A model generated the notes under the pieces. It was given only the letters and a program-made list of their open reading frames with translations, made no database searches and had not been told where the DNA came from. Positions 1 through 11,971 of a stretch of 64,000 nt of DNA are shown here, one piece after another. Location: NCBI GenBank assembly GCA_963773835.1, contig CAVZCQ010000004.1, forward strand, positions 1,054,001-1,118,000, read 5' to 3'. Numbering within the stretch: position 1 is the stretch's first letter; each line of letters begins with the position of its first letter. The position numbers were made by a program, and so were the translations under genes. Origin of the DNA: JOPF136 sp963773835 (GTDB lineage Bacteria; Acidobacteriota; Terriglobia; Acidiferrales; UBA7541).

Positions 1-1
1 T

Positions 2-1888
2 CCCGACCAGCGCGAGTACGTCACCGCCGTGCAGGATGCCGGCCGGACGCTGCTCGCGTTGATGAACGACGTGCTCGATTTTTCCCGCATCGAAGCGCGC
101 AAACTCGAGCTCTACACCATCAATTTTCCGTTGCGCGAAACCCTGGCCGACGTTCTCCGCACCTTCGGCCTGCGCGCCTATCAGAAAGGCCTGGAGCTGA
201 TCCTGCAGACCGGGCCGGACGTTCCGGAGATGGTGAGCGCAGACGTGGTGCGGCTGCGCCAGATCCTCACCAATCTGGTAAGCAATGCCATCAAATTCAC
301 CGAACGCGGCGAAATTACGCTGCGCGCCTTTGTGGATCTGTGCCGGGAAAACGACACGCTCATCCATTTCTCCGTGGCCGATTCCGGAATTGGCGTGCCT
401 CCCGCGAAACTCGCCATCCTCTTCGATCCCTTCACGCAGGCGGACAGCTCCACCCACCGCAAATACGGCGGCACGGGCCTGGGCCTGGCGATTTCCAAGG
501 AGTTGGTGGAAGTGATGGGCGGCCAGATGTGGGTGGAAAGCGCTCCCAATCGCGGCAGCACCTTCCATTTCACGCTTCCGGTCCGCGGCCGCCGCTCGAG
601 CGTGCCCGTGCAGCCGGCCCATGAAAAACTCGCCGGCCTATCCGTCCTCGTGGCCGACGACAATCGCACACAGCGCGACACGCTCGCCGAGCTGCTGGCA
701 CGGCGCGGCATGAAGACAGAATCCGCTCCGGGAGGCCGCGCCGCGGTCGCCGCGGTCGAAAACGCGGCGCGGCAGGGACGCAACTTCGACGTTTTGCTCC
801 TCGACGCGCAGATGCCTGACCTGGACGGCTTCGCCGTGGCCGAACGCATTCGCGCCCTCCCGCTTCCGCCGAAAACGCGACGCTGTCCCATCGTTCTTAT
901 AACCGTGCCCGGAATGACGGAGACTGAGACGCGCCGCAGCGCACTGGGCATCGGCGCCTCCATCAGCAAACCCATCCGCGAATCCGCGCTTATGGATGCC
1001 ATCGAGCAAGCGCTGCAGGCCCCGGCCACCAGCAGCGGGATACATCGCATCGTTCCACTGCCTCCCCCGCCCCCACCCACTCCGCCGGGCGATCGCCCGC
1101 TGCACATCCTGCTCATCGAAGACAACCCGGTGAATCAGGTGGTCACGCGGCGCCTGCTCGAACGCGAGGGCCACACGGTGGTTGTCGCGGATAACGGCGT
1201 GCACGGCCTCGAGGCCGTCGCGCGCGAATCGTTCGACGCCATCCTGATGGACGTGCAGATGCCCGGCCTCGACGGCCTGGAAACCACCCGTGCCATCCGC
1301 TCCCGCGAGCGCGGCGGGCACCGCCGCACGCCCATCGTCGCCTTCACCGCGCACGCGATGAGAGAAGATCGCGACCGCTGCATCGCCGCCGGCATGGATG
1401 AATATCTCTCCAAGCCCGTCGAGACTTCCACCCTGCTGGAAGCCCTGACTCGCGTCGCCAGGCCGGCCCGCGACGAGGCCGCTGCCTCCGGACACGCGCC
1501 AACGGCGGCTGGCAAACCCGCTGCCGCGCCCTCGCCGGTGCCAGACCCGCCGCACGTTGCCGCGTTGCGCCGCATTGTCGGGGGTGATGAAAAGCTGCTT
1601 CGCGAAGTTGTCGGCGTGTTTCTGGAGGATACGCCCGGAAAACTCTCCGGCCTGGCCATCGCGCTCGCCGCGCAGGATGCCAGCGCGCTGGCCATTGCCG
1701 CTCACGGCCTGAAGGGCTCCGCAGCCGCGCTCGGCGCGCGTGCCGCCACGGAAGCTGCCGCCCACCTAGAAGCCCTGGCCCGCGCGAGAAATCTGGCGGA
1801 GGCCGACATCGCCGCGGCGCAGGTCAAAGAAGAAGTCACCACTGTGCGCGATGTCCTGTCCGCCTGGCTCACAGCGCAGCCGCAGTAA
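2..1888 (+). CDS. Hybrid sensor histidine kinase/response regulator with HPt domain, 5' end outside window
   Basis: The reading frame is open to the left edge, so the sensor region and most of the HisKA domain are missing. What remains begins with the end of a dimerisation helix (DVLDFSRIEA). It continues with a HATPase_c domain: N-box RQILTNLVSNAIKFT, G1 DSGIG, F-box LFDPFTQAD and G2 GGTGLGL. Two receiver domains follow, with phospho-acceptor aspartates in LLLDAQMPDLDG and ILMDVQMPGLDG; the second has a clear LSKPV lysine motif. A proline-rich linker leads to a C-terminal HPt domain with histidine in AHGLKGSAAALG. This is a multistep phosphorelay kinase (family knowledge); its signal cannot be read here. 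It is convergent with the response regulator gene at 2005-2835, a possible but unproven partner. Confidence 0.93.
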   Translation, partial: PDQREYVTAVQDAGRTLLALMNDVLDFSRIEARKLELYTINFPLRETLADVLRTFGLRAYQKGLELILQTGPDVPEMVSADVVRLRQILTNLVSNAIKFTERGEITLRAFVDLCRENDTLIHFSVADSGIGVPPAKLAILFDPFTQADSSTHRKYGGTGLGLAISKELVEVMGGQMWVESAPNRGSTFHFTLPVRGRRSSVPVQPAHEKLAGLSVLVADDNRTQRDTLAELLARRGMKTESAPGGRAAVAAVENAARQGRNFDVLLLDAQMPDLDGFAVAERIRALPLPPKTRRCPIVLITVPGMTETETRRSALGIGASISKPIRESALMDAIEQALQAPATSSGIHRIVPLPPPPPPTPPGDRPLHILLIEDNPVNQVVTRRLLEREGHTVVVADNGVHGLEAVARESFDAILMDVQMPGLDGLETTRAIRSRERGGHRRTPIVAFTAHAMREDRDRCIAAGMDEYLSKPVETSTLLEALTRVARPARDEAAASGHAPTAAGKPAAAPSPVPDPPHVAALRRIVGGDEKLLREVVGVFLEDTPGKLSGLAIALAAQDASALAIAAHGLKGSAAALGARAATEAAAHLEALARARNLAEADIAAAQVKEEVTTVRDVLSAWLTAQPQ

Positions 1889-1913
1889 CACCGCTGCGTT
1901 TCTCTCCTTCTTT

Positions 1914-1948
1914 CTCTGCGCTCCTCTGCGTTCTCTGCGTCTCTGCGT
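1914..1948. repeat. Short tandem CTCTGCG repeat in intergenic DNA
   Basis: Four CTCTGCG units follow each other with 0-3 nt spacing just after the kinase stop codon, inside a pyrimidine-rich stretch that runs to about 2000. A degenerate CTTTGCG pair occurs at about 8233-8248, after dnaE2. Both sit between convergent genes. No function is evident; it reads as a simple-sequence spacer. Confidence 0.6.
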
Positions 1949-2004
1949 TATCTTTATTCTTTCTCTTTCTTACTTTTTCTCTCGCCCTTTTTCTCTCTCC
2001 GCCC

Positions 2005-2835
2005 TCAATCGAGGTATTTCACGAACACCACTTCGTTCTGCGCCTCGTTGTAAATCAGCTCGTCCACCAGCGCGCGCGCCAGCAGCACCCCGAATCCTCC
2101 CGGCCGCAGCCCTTTCGCCTCGCGCGGCGCCACGTGCGCCAGCGGCTGGTCCGGCGGATATCCCACCGCCGCGTGGTTCAAATCCTCAAACCGGAAGCCC
2201 GAGCCCGGATCCGATATGCGGTACAGGATCAGCCGCCGCATGTGCAGGTAGGAAATGCGCACCTCGCGCTCCGGATTGAGCGCTCCGCCCCACTCGATGG
2301 CATTCGACAGCAATTCCCGGAACGCCTGGCCCACCGACCGCCGCACTTCTTCGTTCAGGTTCGCGGCCAGTTGGCTCAGCACATTCTGGATGTAATCCAC
2401 CACCTCCAGCCGGCACGGCACCAGCAGCTCCACCCAGTCCGGACGGGCAGAGAGCACTTCGATGTGCGGCCGCTCCGGCGCGCCCAGTTCTTCCGCCACT
2501 ACCTCGAGCAGGCTCGCGGCTTCCACCGGTTTGGTCAGATACCGGCTGGCCTGCCCGCGCACCGCGGCGAGCAGCGTCTCCGGGGTCTCGTCGGAAGTCA
2601 GAATGATCACCCGCGGCGGCGCATCCAGAGCGCGCAGCCGGTCCAGCACTTCCAGCCCGCCCATCCCCGGCATCCAAATGTCCAGCAGCACGAGGTCGAA
2701 ATGCGCCTGCGCCGCCAGCCGCAGCGCCTCTTCTCCGTCCTCCGCCGCGGTCACCTGATAGCTGCCGCCTTCCAGGATGTTGCTCAGCAGCACGCGTGTC
2801 AGCCGGTCGTCGTCCACGATCAGGATGTTGCTCAT
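2005..2835 (-). CDS. Response regulator with C-terminal RsbW-like ATP-binding domain
   Basis: This 276-residue protein has an N-terminal receiver domain (about 1-120; acidic pocket DDD near residue 8, acceptor Asp in LVLLDIWMPG, conserved lysine in LTKPV). A C-terminal GHKL ATPase domain of the anti-sigma/serine-kinase type follows (about 130-276; N-box ELLSNAIEWG, G1 ISDPGSGF, G2 GGFGVLLARALVDEL). There is no HisKA helix, so it is unlikely to be an ordinary sensor kinase. The architecture suggests phosphorylation-controlled protein serine kinase or anti-sigma activity (inference). No STAS-domain or sigma partner lies beside it. The ATG start at 2835 gives a canonical receiver start, MSNILIVDDD. 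Confidence 0.9.
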   Translation of the reverse strand: MSNILIVDDDRLTRVLLSNILEGGSYQVTAAEDGEEALRLAAQAHFDLVLLDIWMPGMGGLEVLDRLRALDAPPRVIILTSDETPETLLAAVRGQASRYLTKPVEAASLLEVVAEELGAPERPHIEVLSARPDWVELLVPCRLEVVDYIQNVLSQLAANLNEEVRRSVGQAFRELLSNAIEWGGALNPEREVRISYLHMRRLILYRISDPGSGFRFEDLNHAAVGYPPDQPLAHVAPREAKGLRPGGFGVLLARALVDELIYNEAQNEVVFVKYLD

Positions 2836-2932
2836 CGCCGCACGATTGTACCTCCATCGGTCAGCACGCGATGGCTATCATTGAATCTGGACTATGGTGT
2901 ATTTTGGGGCGCGCGGCTGTATGCTGCGTTTC

Positions 2933-3070
2933 ATGAAGAACTCTGGAAAGCCCGTAGACAGCGAAAAAGAACGCTTCATTGCCCTGGCCCGGCGCCTCAC
3001 CGCATCCTCCAGTCCCGCTGAACGCCAGCGCATCAAGAAACAACTCGCGCGCATGACCTTCGGTGAGTGA
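2933..3070 (+). CDS. Very small basic protein, function unknown
   Basis: A 45-codon frame starts at ATG 2933 and stops at TGA 3068-3070; in-frame ATGs at 2894 and 2921 would add 13 or 4 residues. The product is charged and helical, with SEKERFIALARRL near its start and ending QLARMTFGE. No strong ribosome binding site is visible, so the start is uncertain. It lies between divergently placed signalling and repair genes. I do not recognise a family. It is reported because composition and codon use look coding, but it could be chance. Confidence 0.42.
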   Translation: MKNSGKPVDSEKERFIALARRLTASSSPAERQRIKKQLARMTFGE

Positions 3071-3080
3071 TGTCCTAGTA

Positions 3081-3102
3081 GCACAGGCACTCCTGCCTGT
3101 GC
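3081..3102. repeat. Palindromic mini-repeat, GCACAGGCA arms
   Basis: Perfect 9-bp arms GCACAGGCA/TGCCTGTGC surround a 4-nt loop, preceded by AGTA and followed by GCG. The same element, differing only in the loop, lies inside dnaE2 at 5276-5297. Here it follows the tiny ORF and precedes the dinB promoter. Confidence 0.85.
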
Positions 3103-3174
3103 GCGCCAACAAGAAGCACGCAGGCTGGATATAACTGCGCCAGCTCGCTGCGCCGGGCCTACTTTTTCTCCCTC

Positions 3175-3204
3175 TTGACTTTTCGCTTTTTATTCGCCTA
3201 TACT
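3175..3204 (+). promoter_or_regulatory. Sigma70-type promoter for the dinB-dnaE2 operon
   Basis: TTGACT (3175-3180) and TATACT (3199-3204) are separated by 18 bp. Transcription would start near 3211, giving a leader of about 125 nt before the dinB ATG. No canonical LexA box overlaps the core promoter. An imperfect inverted repeat GGGAACAATTCCC at 3283-3295 lies downstream and is only a weak operator candidate. Confidence 0.65.
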
Positions 3205-3227
3205 GCGCCAGGGTAGAGAAACGGGAA

Positions 3228-3285
3228 CCCGGCGCCGGCGGGCCCCATTGTCCACCAGGACTCTCCAAGGCCCGCCGTCGCCGGG
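3228..3285 (+). promoter_or_regulatory. Long GC-rich hairpin in the dinB leader
   Basis: Positions 3228-3244 and 3269-3285 are complementary over 17 bp with a single mismatch, around a 24-nt loop. The hairpin lies entirely in the predicted 5' untranslated leader, about 50 nt upstream of the start codon. There is no U-tract, so it is not a classical terminator. It may be an RNA control element or a mobile palindrome. Neither is proven. Confidence 0.6.
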
Positions 3286-3335
3286 AACAATTCCCGCCGC
3301 TCCGCCCGCCCGTTCCCCGCCCCGCAGGATTCGCC

Positions 3336-4654
3336 ATGCTCCATCACTGTCCCGATACGGAAGGGCGGGGTTTCAACCCCGCCGCAACGCCCGCGCCCCC
3401 TTCAGGGGTTTTAACCCCTGAAGCCGCTCCCAGGAACGCCACAGCCCATCGCCGTCCCGACATCGTCCACGTGGACGTGGACGCCTTCTTCGCCTCCGTC
3501 GAACAGTTGCTCGACCCGCGCCTCCGCGGCCGTCCCGTGCTGGTGGGCCGCGGCGTGGTGGCTTCCGCCAGCTACGAGGCTAAATCCCGCGGCGTGCGCA
3601 CCGCCATGAGTATCCGCGATGCCCGCCGCATCTGTCCCGATGCCGTGCTCGTCCCCGGCCGCTACGAAAATTACGCTGAATACGCCGCGCGCGTCCGCCG
3701 CGTGCTCGACGATTTCACCCCCGCCGTGGAAACCGCCGCGCTCGACGATTTCTATCTCGATTTCGCGGGCACCGAGCGGCTCTATCCCAACCTCACCTTC
3801 ACGCTCCGGCGCATTCCGGAGTGCGTGCTGGACGCGACCGGGCTGGGCGTGTCGGTGGGCGCGGGCACCACGAAGCTCATCGCCGCCATAGCCTCGCGCC
3901 TGCGCCGCCCGCGCGGCTTTCTCATCGTCCCGCCGGGCATCGAGGAGGAATTTCTCGCCCCGCTCGAAATCGAAAAGCTGCACGGCATCGGCCACGCGCA
4001 TGCCGCCACGCTGCGCGACCGCGGCATCCAGACCATCGGCCAGCTCCGCCGCCTTCCGGCCGAGGCGCTGGTGGCCGCGTTCGGCGACGTCGTCGGCCAC
4101 CAGCTCTACGACCGCGCCCGCGGCCTCGATCCGCGTCCCGTGGCCGAGCCTGCCGCGCCCAAATCCATCTCCCGCGAAACCACCATCGAGGGCGGCACGA
4201 TTGATCCCGAATTTCTCGGCGCGCTGCTGGAATACCTAGCCGAACGCGTGGGCTCCACGCTCCGCGCCGGAGGCCGCGCCGCGCGCACGCTCACCCTGCG
4301 CCTGCGTTACATGGATTCCTATTCCGCAGCGCGCTCGGCGCCGCTCGCCCCGCCCACCAGCGACGACAAAATCCTGCTCGACTCCGCGCGCGAACTGCTC
4401 CGCGCGCTCTATACGCGCCGCGTGGCTGTGCGCTTTGTCGGCATCGGCGTCACCAACCTGGCGGCCGACCGCCGCCAGAACGATCTGTTCGACGCCCGCA
4501 CGAACCGCCGCTGGTATCTGAACCAGGGTGTGGACGGCGTTCGCCAGCGTTACGGCTGGAACGCCGTCTTCTACGGCCAGGGGCTCGAGTTGCGCGAGCA
4601 CTACGCAACCAAACCCGAGGGGCTGGTCCTCTCCACGCCCTGCTTATCGCGGTA

Positions 4655-4655
<1 letters not shown>
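3336..4655 (+). CDS. dinB: DinB-like Y-family DNA polymerase (translesion synthesis)
   Basis: This 439-residue protein has the Y-family palm and little-finger layout. The metal-binding motif is VDVDAFFASVE (Asp47, Asp49) and the second catalytic motif is ALDDFYLDF (Asp137-Asp138). In canonical DinB the second residue of that pair is Glu, so here it is a conservative Asp. An HhH region IEKLHGIGHAHAATLRDRG lies near 212-230. A beta-clamp binding pentapeptide QNDLF is at 381-385. The first ~38 residues are encoded largely by two palindromic repeats (3364-3383 and 3402-3421) and are probably not conserved. The stop overlaps the next ATG by one base (TAATG), so it is translationally coupled to dnaE2, the position usually held by imuB. 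It is likely the mutagenic partner of DnaE2 (inference). Confidence 0.9.
3364..3383. repeat. Palindromic repeat inside dinB 5' coding region
   Basis: Perfect 9-bp arms GGCGGGGTT/AACCCCGCC around the loop TC. It is translated in frame as part of RGFNPAATP. It has the same 9-TC-9 plan as the elements at 33643-33662 and 54754-54773. Confidence 0.85.
3402..3421. repeat. Second palindromic repeat inside dinB 5' coding region
   Basis: Perfect 9-bp arms TCAGGGGTT/AACCCCTGA around TT, only 18 bp from the previous hairpin and translated as SGVLTPEA. The two hairpins together make up most of the atypical N-terminal extension of DinB. Confidence 0.85.
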
Positions 4656-8179
<3,524 letters not shown>

Positions 8180-8261
8180 AGGCTGCCTGATCCGGTGAGG
8201 AAATCGCAGGGGTGCCGTTTGCGGGCTCCGCTCCTTTGCGCCTTTGCGAGAAACTCTTCTC

Positions 8262-9662
8262 CTAAAACTTCGTGATTTCCGTGAAGTGGAAGTCGCGCAC
8301 CTTCATCGCCGGCACCACCATATCAAACGCCTCTTCCCCTGACGCTCGCACAGCCGGCCCCATCTGCTCCACCTTCGAGAGCATCTCCAGCACGCTCTGA
8401 TTGAAGCGGAAATTCCGCAGCCCGGCCACCACGCGCCCGCCTTCCACCAAAAACGTGCCGTCGCGCGTCATCCCCGTCAGCACCTTTTCGTACGGGTCCA
8501 CCTCGCGCACGTACCACACGCGCGTCAGCAGCACTCCGCGATCGGTCGAAGCAATCATTCCCTCGAGCGAAGAATCGCCGCCCTCGACAACCAGGTTCAT
8601 CGGCGCTTCGCCCCATTCATTCGGCAGCGGCAACCCGTGGCCGGTCGGCTTCGCCTTCATTTTTTTTGCCGTGGCCCGCGAGTAGACCAGCCCTTTCGGC
8701 ACACCGTCTTCCACCAGCCGCACGCGCTGCCGCGGCTGGCCTTCGCCGTCGAACGGCGCGCCGCTCTGCAGCGGGTGATAGACGTCGTCCCAAATCTGAA
8801 TGTTCTTCCCGAACACCTGCTTCCCCATCCGTTCGTTGAAGCACGACCGATGATCCCCGACCGCCGTCCCCGCAAAGTCGTAGAAAAGGAAGCCCGCCAG
8901 GTCCAGCACGGCCGCCGGCTCGAGAATCACCGTCATCCTCGATGGCGGAATTTCCCGTGGCCGGCGTGAAAGCGCCGCCTTTTCCATGGCGCGCTGCGCC
9001 AGCGATTGCGGGTCGATCGCGCGCGCGTCCGGTGATGCAGCTTTTGCCCAGCCGGAGGAGTCGCCATCCATCGCCGTGATGGAAAAAACGGCTCGCGTCT
9101 GCGTGTGAAAGGCGAAAACGCCTCGCGAATTCGCAATCGCCAGAGCGTGCGCCCCGGTGGAGAAGATCCCCGCGGCCGTATGCCCGCCGTGCTGCGCCTC
9201 GCGGCACATCGCTGCCACCACGCGCGCCCGGTCCGCGGGCGACGCTGCGGCTGTGCTCTCCGAATACCGTTTCACGGCCCTCGCGGCAGCCCGCCCCGCC
9301 GGACGCGCCATGGGCAGCAGGTCGGGCTGCTTCGGCTGGTGCCGCGCCAGTTCCCATGCCGCGCGAGAGGTGCTGCGGAGCGACTCGTCGTCGCTTCTAT
9401 TTGTGGTTGCGCGCGCTGTCCGCCCGTCCACCACCGCGCGGATGGAAATCTCCAGCCCCTCCTCGGCCACGTTCTGGTGAATCGTGTTGTTCGCGAAGCG
9501 CGTCAGCGCATCTGATTCCGCCTCGATCGTCACTTCCGTCTCGTCCGCCTCGCTCAGTTCCAGCACGCGCGCAGCAATGCGGCGCAGTTCCGTCTGCGAA
9601 GGCAGAAGTTCGGAAGCGGCGCCTGCGGCGCTCCCGCGACGCGGCGTGCGGCGAGCGCTCAT
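8262..9662 (-). CDS. pmbA: TldD/PmbA family protein, PmbA-like subunit
   Basis: This 466-residue protein has the TldD/PmbA fold but no HExxxH motif, which fits the non-catalytic PmbA (TldE) partner. In characterised bacteria, TldD and PmbA form a heterodimeric protease that trims unfolded or modified peptides. The open frame extends further upstream, but ATG 9662 is chosen because its ATGA overlaps the tldD stop by 4 bp, the usual coupling for this pair. The region after residue 25 (LLPSQTELRRIAARVLELS) begins the conserved domain. Its C-terminus ends PAMKVRDFHFTEI, typical of the family. Confidence 0.9.
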   Translation of the reverse strand: MSARRTPRRGSAAGAASELLPSQTELRRIAARVLELSEADETEVTIEAESDALTRFANNTIHQNVAEEGLEISIRAVVDGRTARATTNRSDDESLRSTSRAAWELARHQPKQPDLLPMARPAGRAAARAVKRYSESTAAASPADRARVVAAMCREAQHGGHTAAGIFSTGAHALAIANSRGVFAFHTQTRAVFSITAMDGDSSGWAKAASPDARAIDPQSLAQRAMEKAALSRRPREIPPSRMTVILEPAAVLDLAGFLFYDFAGTAVGDHRSCFNERMGKQVFGKNIQIWDDVYHPLQSGAPFDGEGQPRQRVRLVEDGVPKGLVYSRATAKKMKAKPTGHGLPLPNEWGEAPMNLVVEGGDSSLEGMIASTDRGVLLTRVWYVREVDPYEKVLTGMTRDGTFLVEGGRVVAGLRNFRFNQSVLEMLSKVEQMGPAVRASGEEAFDMVVPAMKVRDFHFTEITKF

Positions 9663-11116
9663 TTCGAGAACGCCACCCCCACGCGCACGTTGCGGAACCG
9701 CGACGGCGACGCGCCATGGCCCGTCCCCATCACCTGCTGCGGCTGGCCCTTCCCGCAGTTCGGCGTGCCCCACAGCTTCCATTCCTCCGGCCCGCAGATG
9801 GCGTCGCACGAATTCCAGAACTCGGTGGTGATCCCGCTATAGCTCGGATTTTTCAGCATCCGCACGCGCTTCCCGCCTTTGATTTCCCAGGCGATCTCCG
9901 CCGAAAACTGGAAATGATAGCGGTGGTCGTCGATGGACCACGAACGGTTCGTCTCCATCCAAATCCCGTCGTCCGTGCCGGCCACCAGATCCTCGCTCCG
10001 CCCCGATCCCGGCAGCAGGCTCACGTTGGTCATGCGGATCATGGGCAGCCGGTTCCAGCTCTCTCCGCGCACCGTGCCCCCCGACTGCGCTTCTCCCACC
10101 AGCGCCGCCGTTTCCCGGCTCGACAGGTAGCCCGTAAACAATCCATTCGAAATGATCGGCGTGCACCGCGCGGGCACGCCTTCATCGTCGTAACCGAACG
10201 TTCCGAGGCCCGTCCCATGCGCCAGCCGCGCGTCGGCCACCACGTTCACGATTTCCGACCCGTAGCGCAGCGTGCGCAATTTGTCGAGCGTCAGGAAACT
10301 TTTTCCGGCGTAATTCGCCTCCATGCCCAGCACGCGGTCCAGCTCGATGGGATGGCCCACCGATTCGTGAATCTGCAGCCCCAGTTGGCTGCTGTCCAGC
10401 AGCAGCGTGCGCGTTCCTTCGGGACACTGCGCCGCGCTGTGCAGCGCCACGGCCTCCTCCGCCACTCGTGGCGCGTGCCCGGCCAAATCGAACGACTCCA
10501 CCAGTTCGTATCCTTCCAGTTTGTGCTGCCCGCCGAAGCTGTTTGGGTACGACCGCTTCTGGATTTCATCACCGGCAAAGCTGGTGGCCAGGATTCCCCC
10601 ACCCGACTGCATCTTCACCTGATGAATTCGCGCGCCTTCCGTCGAGACGTAGAACTGCTCGATCCGGTGAAACGTCATGGACGTCTCCGAAAGCGTGACG
10701 CCCTTCACGCGCCGCATCTCCGCATCCGCGGCGAGCAGCAAATCGAGCTGCCGCTCGACAGGAATTCGGAACGGGTCTTTGAGGAACGGGTTCTGCCACG
10801 TGTCCACCGCCGGCGATTCGGGAGCCAGCACCACGTCCTTCTGTTTTGCCAGTGCCGAGGCGCGAGCGATGGCCACGGCACGCGCCGCGCACGCCGAAAC
10901 TCCTTCGCGCGTCAGCCGGTCCGTCGAAGCGAACCCCCATGCGCCCGCGGCAATCACGCGGATCCCGATTCCCAGCGATTCGCCCTCGTTCAGCGTCCCC
11001 ACCTGGCCGTTTTTCGTGGAGAGATCGCGCGAACGCATATCCATCACGCGCGCATCCGCATAGGAAGCGCCGCGTTTCCTCGCTGTCTCAATCGCAGTGT
11101 GTGCGAATTCGAACAA
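9659..11116 (-). CDS. tldD: TldD family zinc metalloprotease
   Basis: This 485-residue protein contains the HExxxH zinc motif as HESVGHPIELD, followed by the glycine-rich GLGTFGYDDEGVPA region typical of TldD. With PmbA (downstream, 4-bp overlap) it forms the peptide-degrading heterodimer. The open frame reaches much further upstream. The start chosen is TTG at 11116, which has GGAGG four bases upstream and yields the usual family length and N-terminus (FEFAHTAIETARKRGA). Both proteins act in the cytoplasm. Confidence 0.9.
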   Translation of the reverse strand: MFEFAHTAIETARKRGASYADARVMDMRSRDLSTKNGQVGTLNEGESLGIGIRVIAAGAWGFASTDRLTREGVSACAARAVAIARASALAKQKDVVLAPESPAVDTWQNPFLKDPFRIPVERQLDLLLAADAEMRRVKGVTLSETSMTFHRIEQFYVSTEGARIHQVKMQSGGGILATSFAGDEIQKRSYPNSFGGQHKLEGYELVESFDLAGHAPRVAEEAVALHSAAQCPEGTRTLLLDSSQLGLQIHESVGHPIELDRVLGMEANYAGKSFLTLDKLRTLRYGSEIVNVVADARLAHGTGLGTFGYDDEGVPARCTPIISNGLFTGYLSSRETAALVGEAQSGGTVRGESWNRLPMIRMTNVSLLPGSGRSEDLVAGTDDGIWMETNRSWSIDDHRYHFQFSAEIAWEIKGGKRVRMLKNPSYSGITTEFWNSCDAICGPEEWKLWGTPNCGKGQPQQVMGTGHGASPSRFRNVRVGVAFSK

Positions 11117-11254
11117 TGTTCCTCCGTGCGCGCGAGCGCCGTATCTTACCGCAGCGCAGCGCAAAACGCAGGCGCGCATGCCGCTTTGGACAACGCCGCA
11201 AGGGCCGGCGGAGACCCCGCCTCGTGTCCGGTAAACTGTTGCTGGGGAATCGGC

Positions 11255-11950
11255 ATGATTCGCGACATCCTCCAGAACTTTTCCTTCGGCCAGAGGCTGG
11301 TGCTGTATCGCCTGCTCATCGCTCTGTTCCTCGCCGGATTGATTTACTACGCCTTCTTCTTTCCAAAGGAAGGCGACCGCGCCTTGCGCCGCGCGGCAGA
11401 GGCCATGCGGCAGGCTCAGAGCTGGAAGGTCGAGTCGAACCAGGACCTGCCCCAGATCCAGGGCCACATCCACATACTCCAGGAGGTGGCCTGCCCGACG
11501 AACTACCGCTCCACCAGGCAACAAAGCCAGATCGTGGACGGCGTCATGCGCGAATGGACCAACGTGCAGATGACCGCAGGCCAGGCATACTACGAGTACA
11601 GCAGCGCCACAGACAAATGGGTCGAATACACCGCCGGCGACCGCAGCTCGAAAGCCACGTGCCAAGCCCTGGCCCGCGGCGAAGAGCCCTCGCCACTTCC
11701 GCCTCTATCGAAATGGGCCCGCACCGCATTTGCCACCAAAGGCGGCCGGCGGGACATCGGCGCCGGCTATTGCCGCGAATGGAATATTGCAATTCCCCGC
11801 CATAATGCGGACCCGGAGCGCGCTTCGGTTTGCATTGGGGAGGACGACGAGTTGCCCCGCTACGTCACGCAGTACGGTCACGAGGTTCGCATCTTCGACT
11901 GGAACGTCCCCATCGACTTCCAGCCGCCGCAATTCGATCCAAAACCCTGA
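11255..11950 (+). CDS. Membrane-anchored protein of unknown function
   Basis: This 231-residue protein starts at ATG 11255 behind a GGGGA ribosome binding site. An N-terminal hydrophobic segment at about residues 16-37 (RLLIALFLAGLIYYAFF) is followed by a soluble domain. That domain has several Cys (about residues 76, 129, 170 and 189), Trp and Tyr, and probably lies outside the cytoplasm. No enzyme motif is visible and I do not recognise the family. It is divergent from tldD and convergent with ahcY. The open frame on this strand extends over 1.8 kb upstream antisense to tldD-pmbA; that extension is a composition shadow. Confidence 0.75.
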   Translation: MIRDILQNFSFGQRLVLYRLLIALFLAGLIYYAFFFPKEGDRALRRAAEAMRQAQSWKVESNQDLPQIQGHIHILQEVACPTNYRSTRQQSQIVDGVMREWTNVQMTAGQAYYEYSSATDKWVEYTAGDRSSKATCQALARGEEPSPLPPLSKWARTAFATKGGRRDIGAGYCREWNIAIPRHNADPERASVCIGEDDELPRYVTQYGHEVRIFDWNVPIDFQPPQFDPKP

Positions 11951-11971
11951 CGCTCACCGCGGGCTGCGGCG

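Noticed and set aside
3283..3295. LexA box GGGAACAATTCCC in the dinB leader
   Set aside because: It does not match a known LexA consensus well and lies downstream of the promoter; kept only as a weak note.
9356..11254. Upstream extension of the gene at 11255-11950, antisense to tldD-pmbA
   Set aside because: Only the part after 11255 has a ribosome site and natural protein composition.
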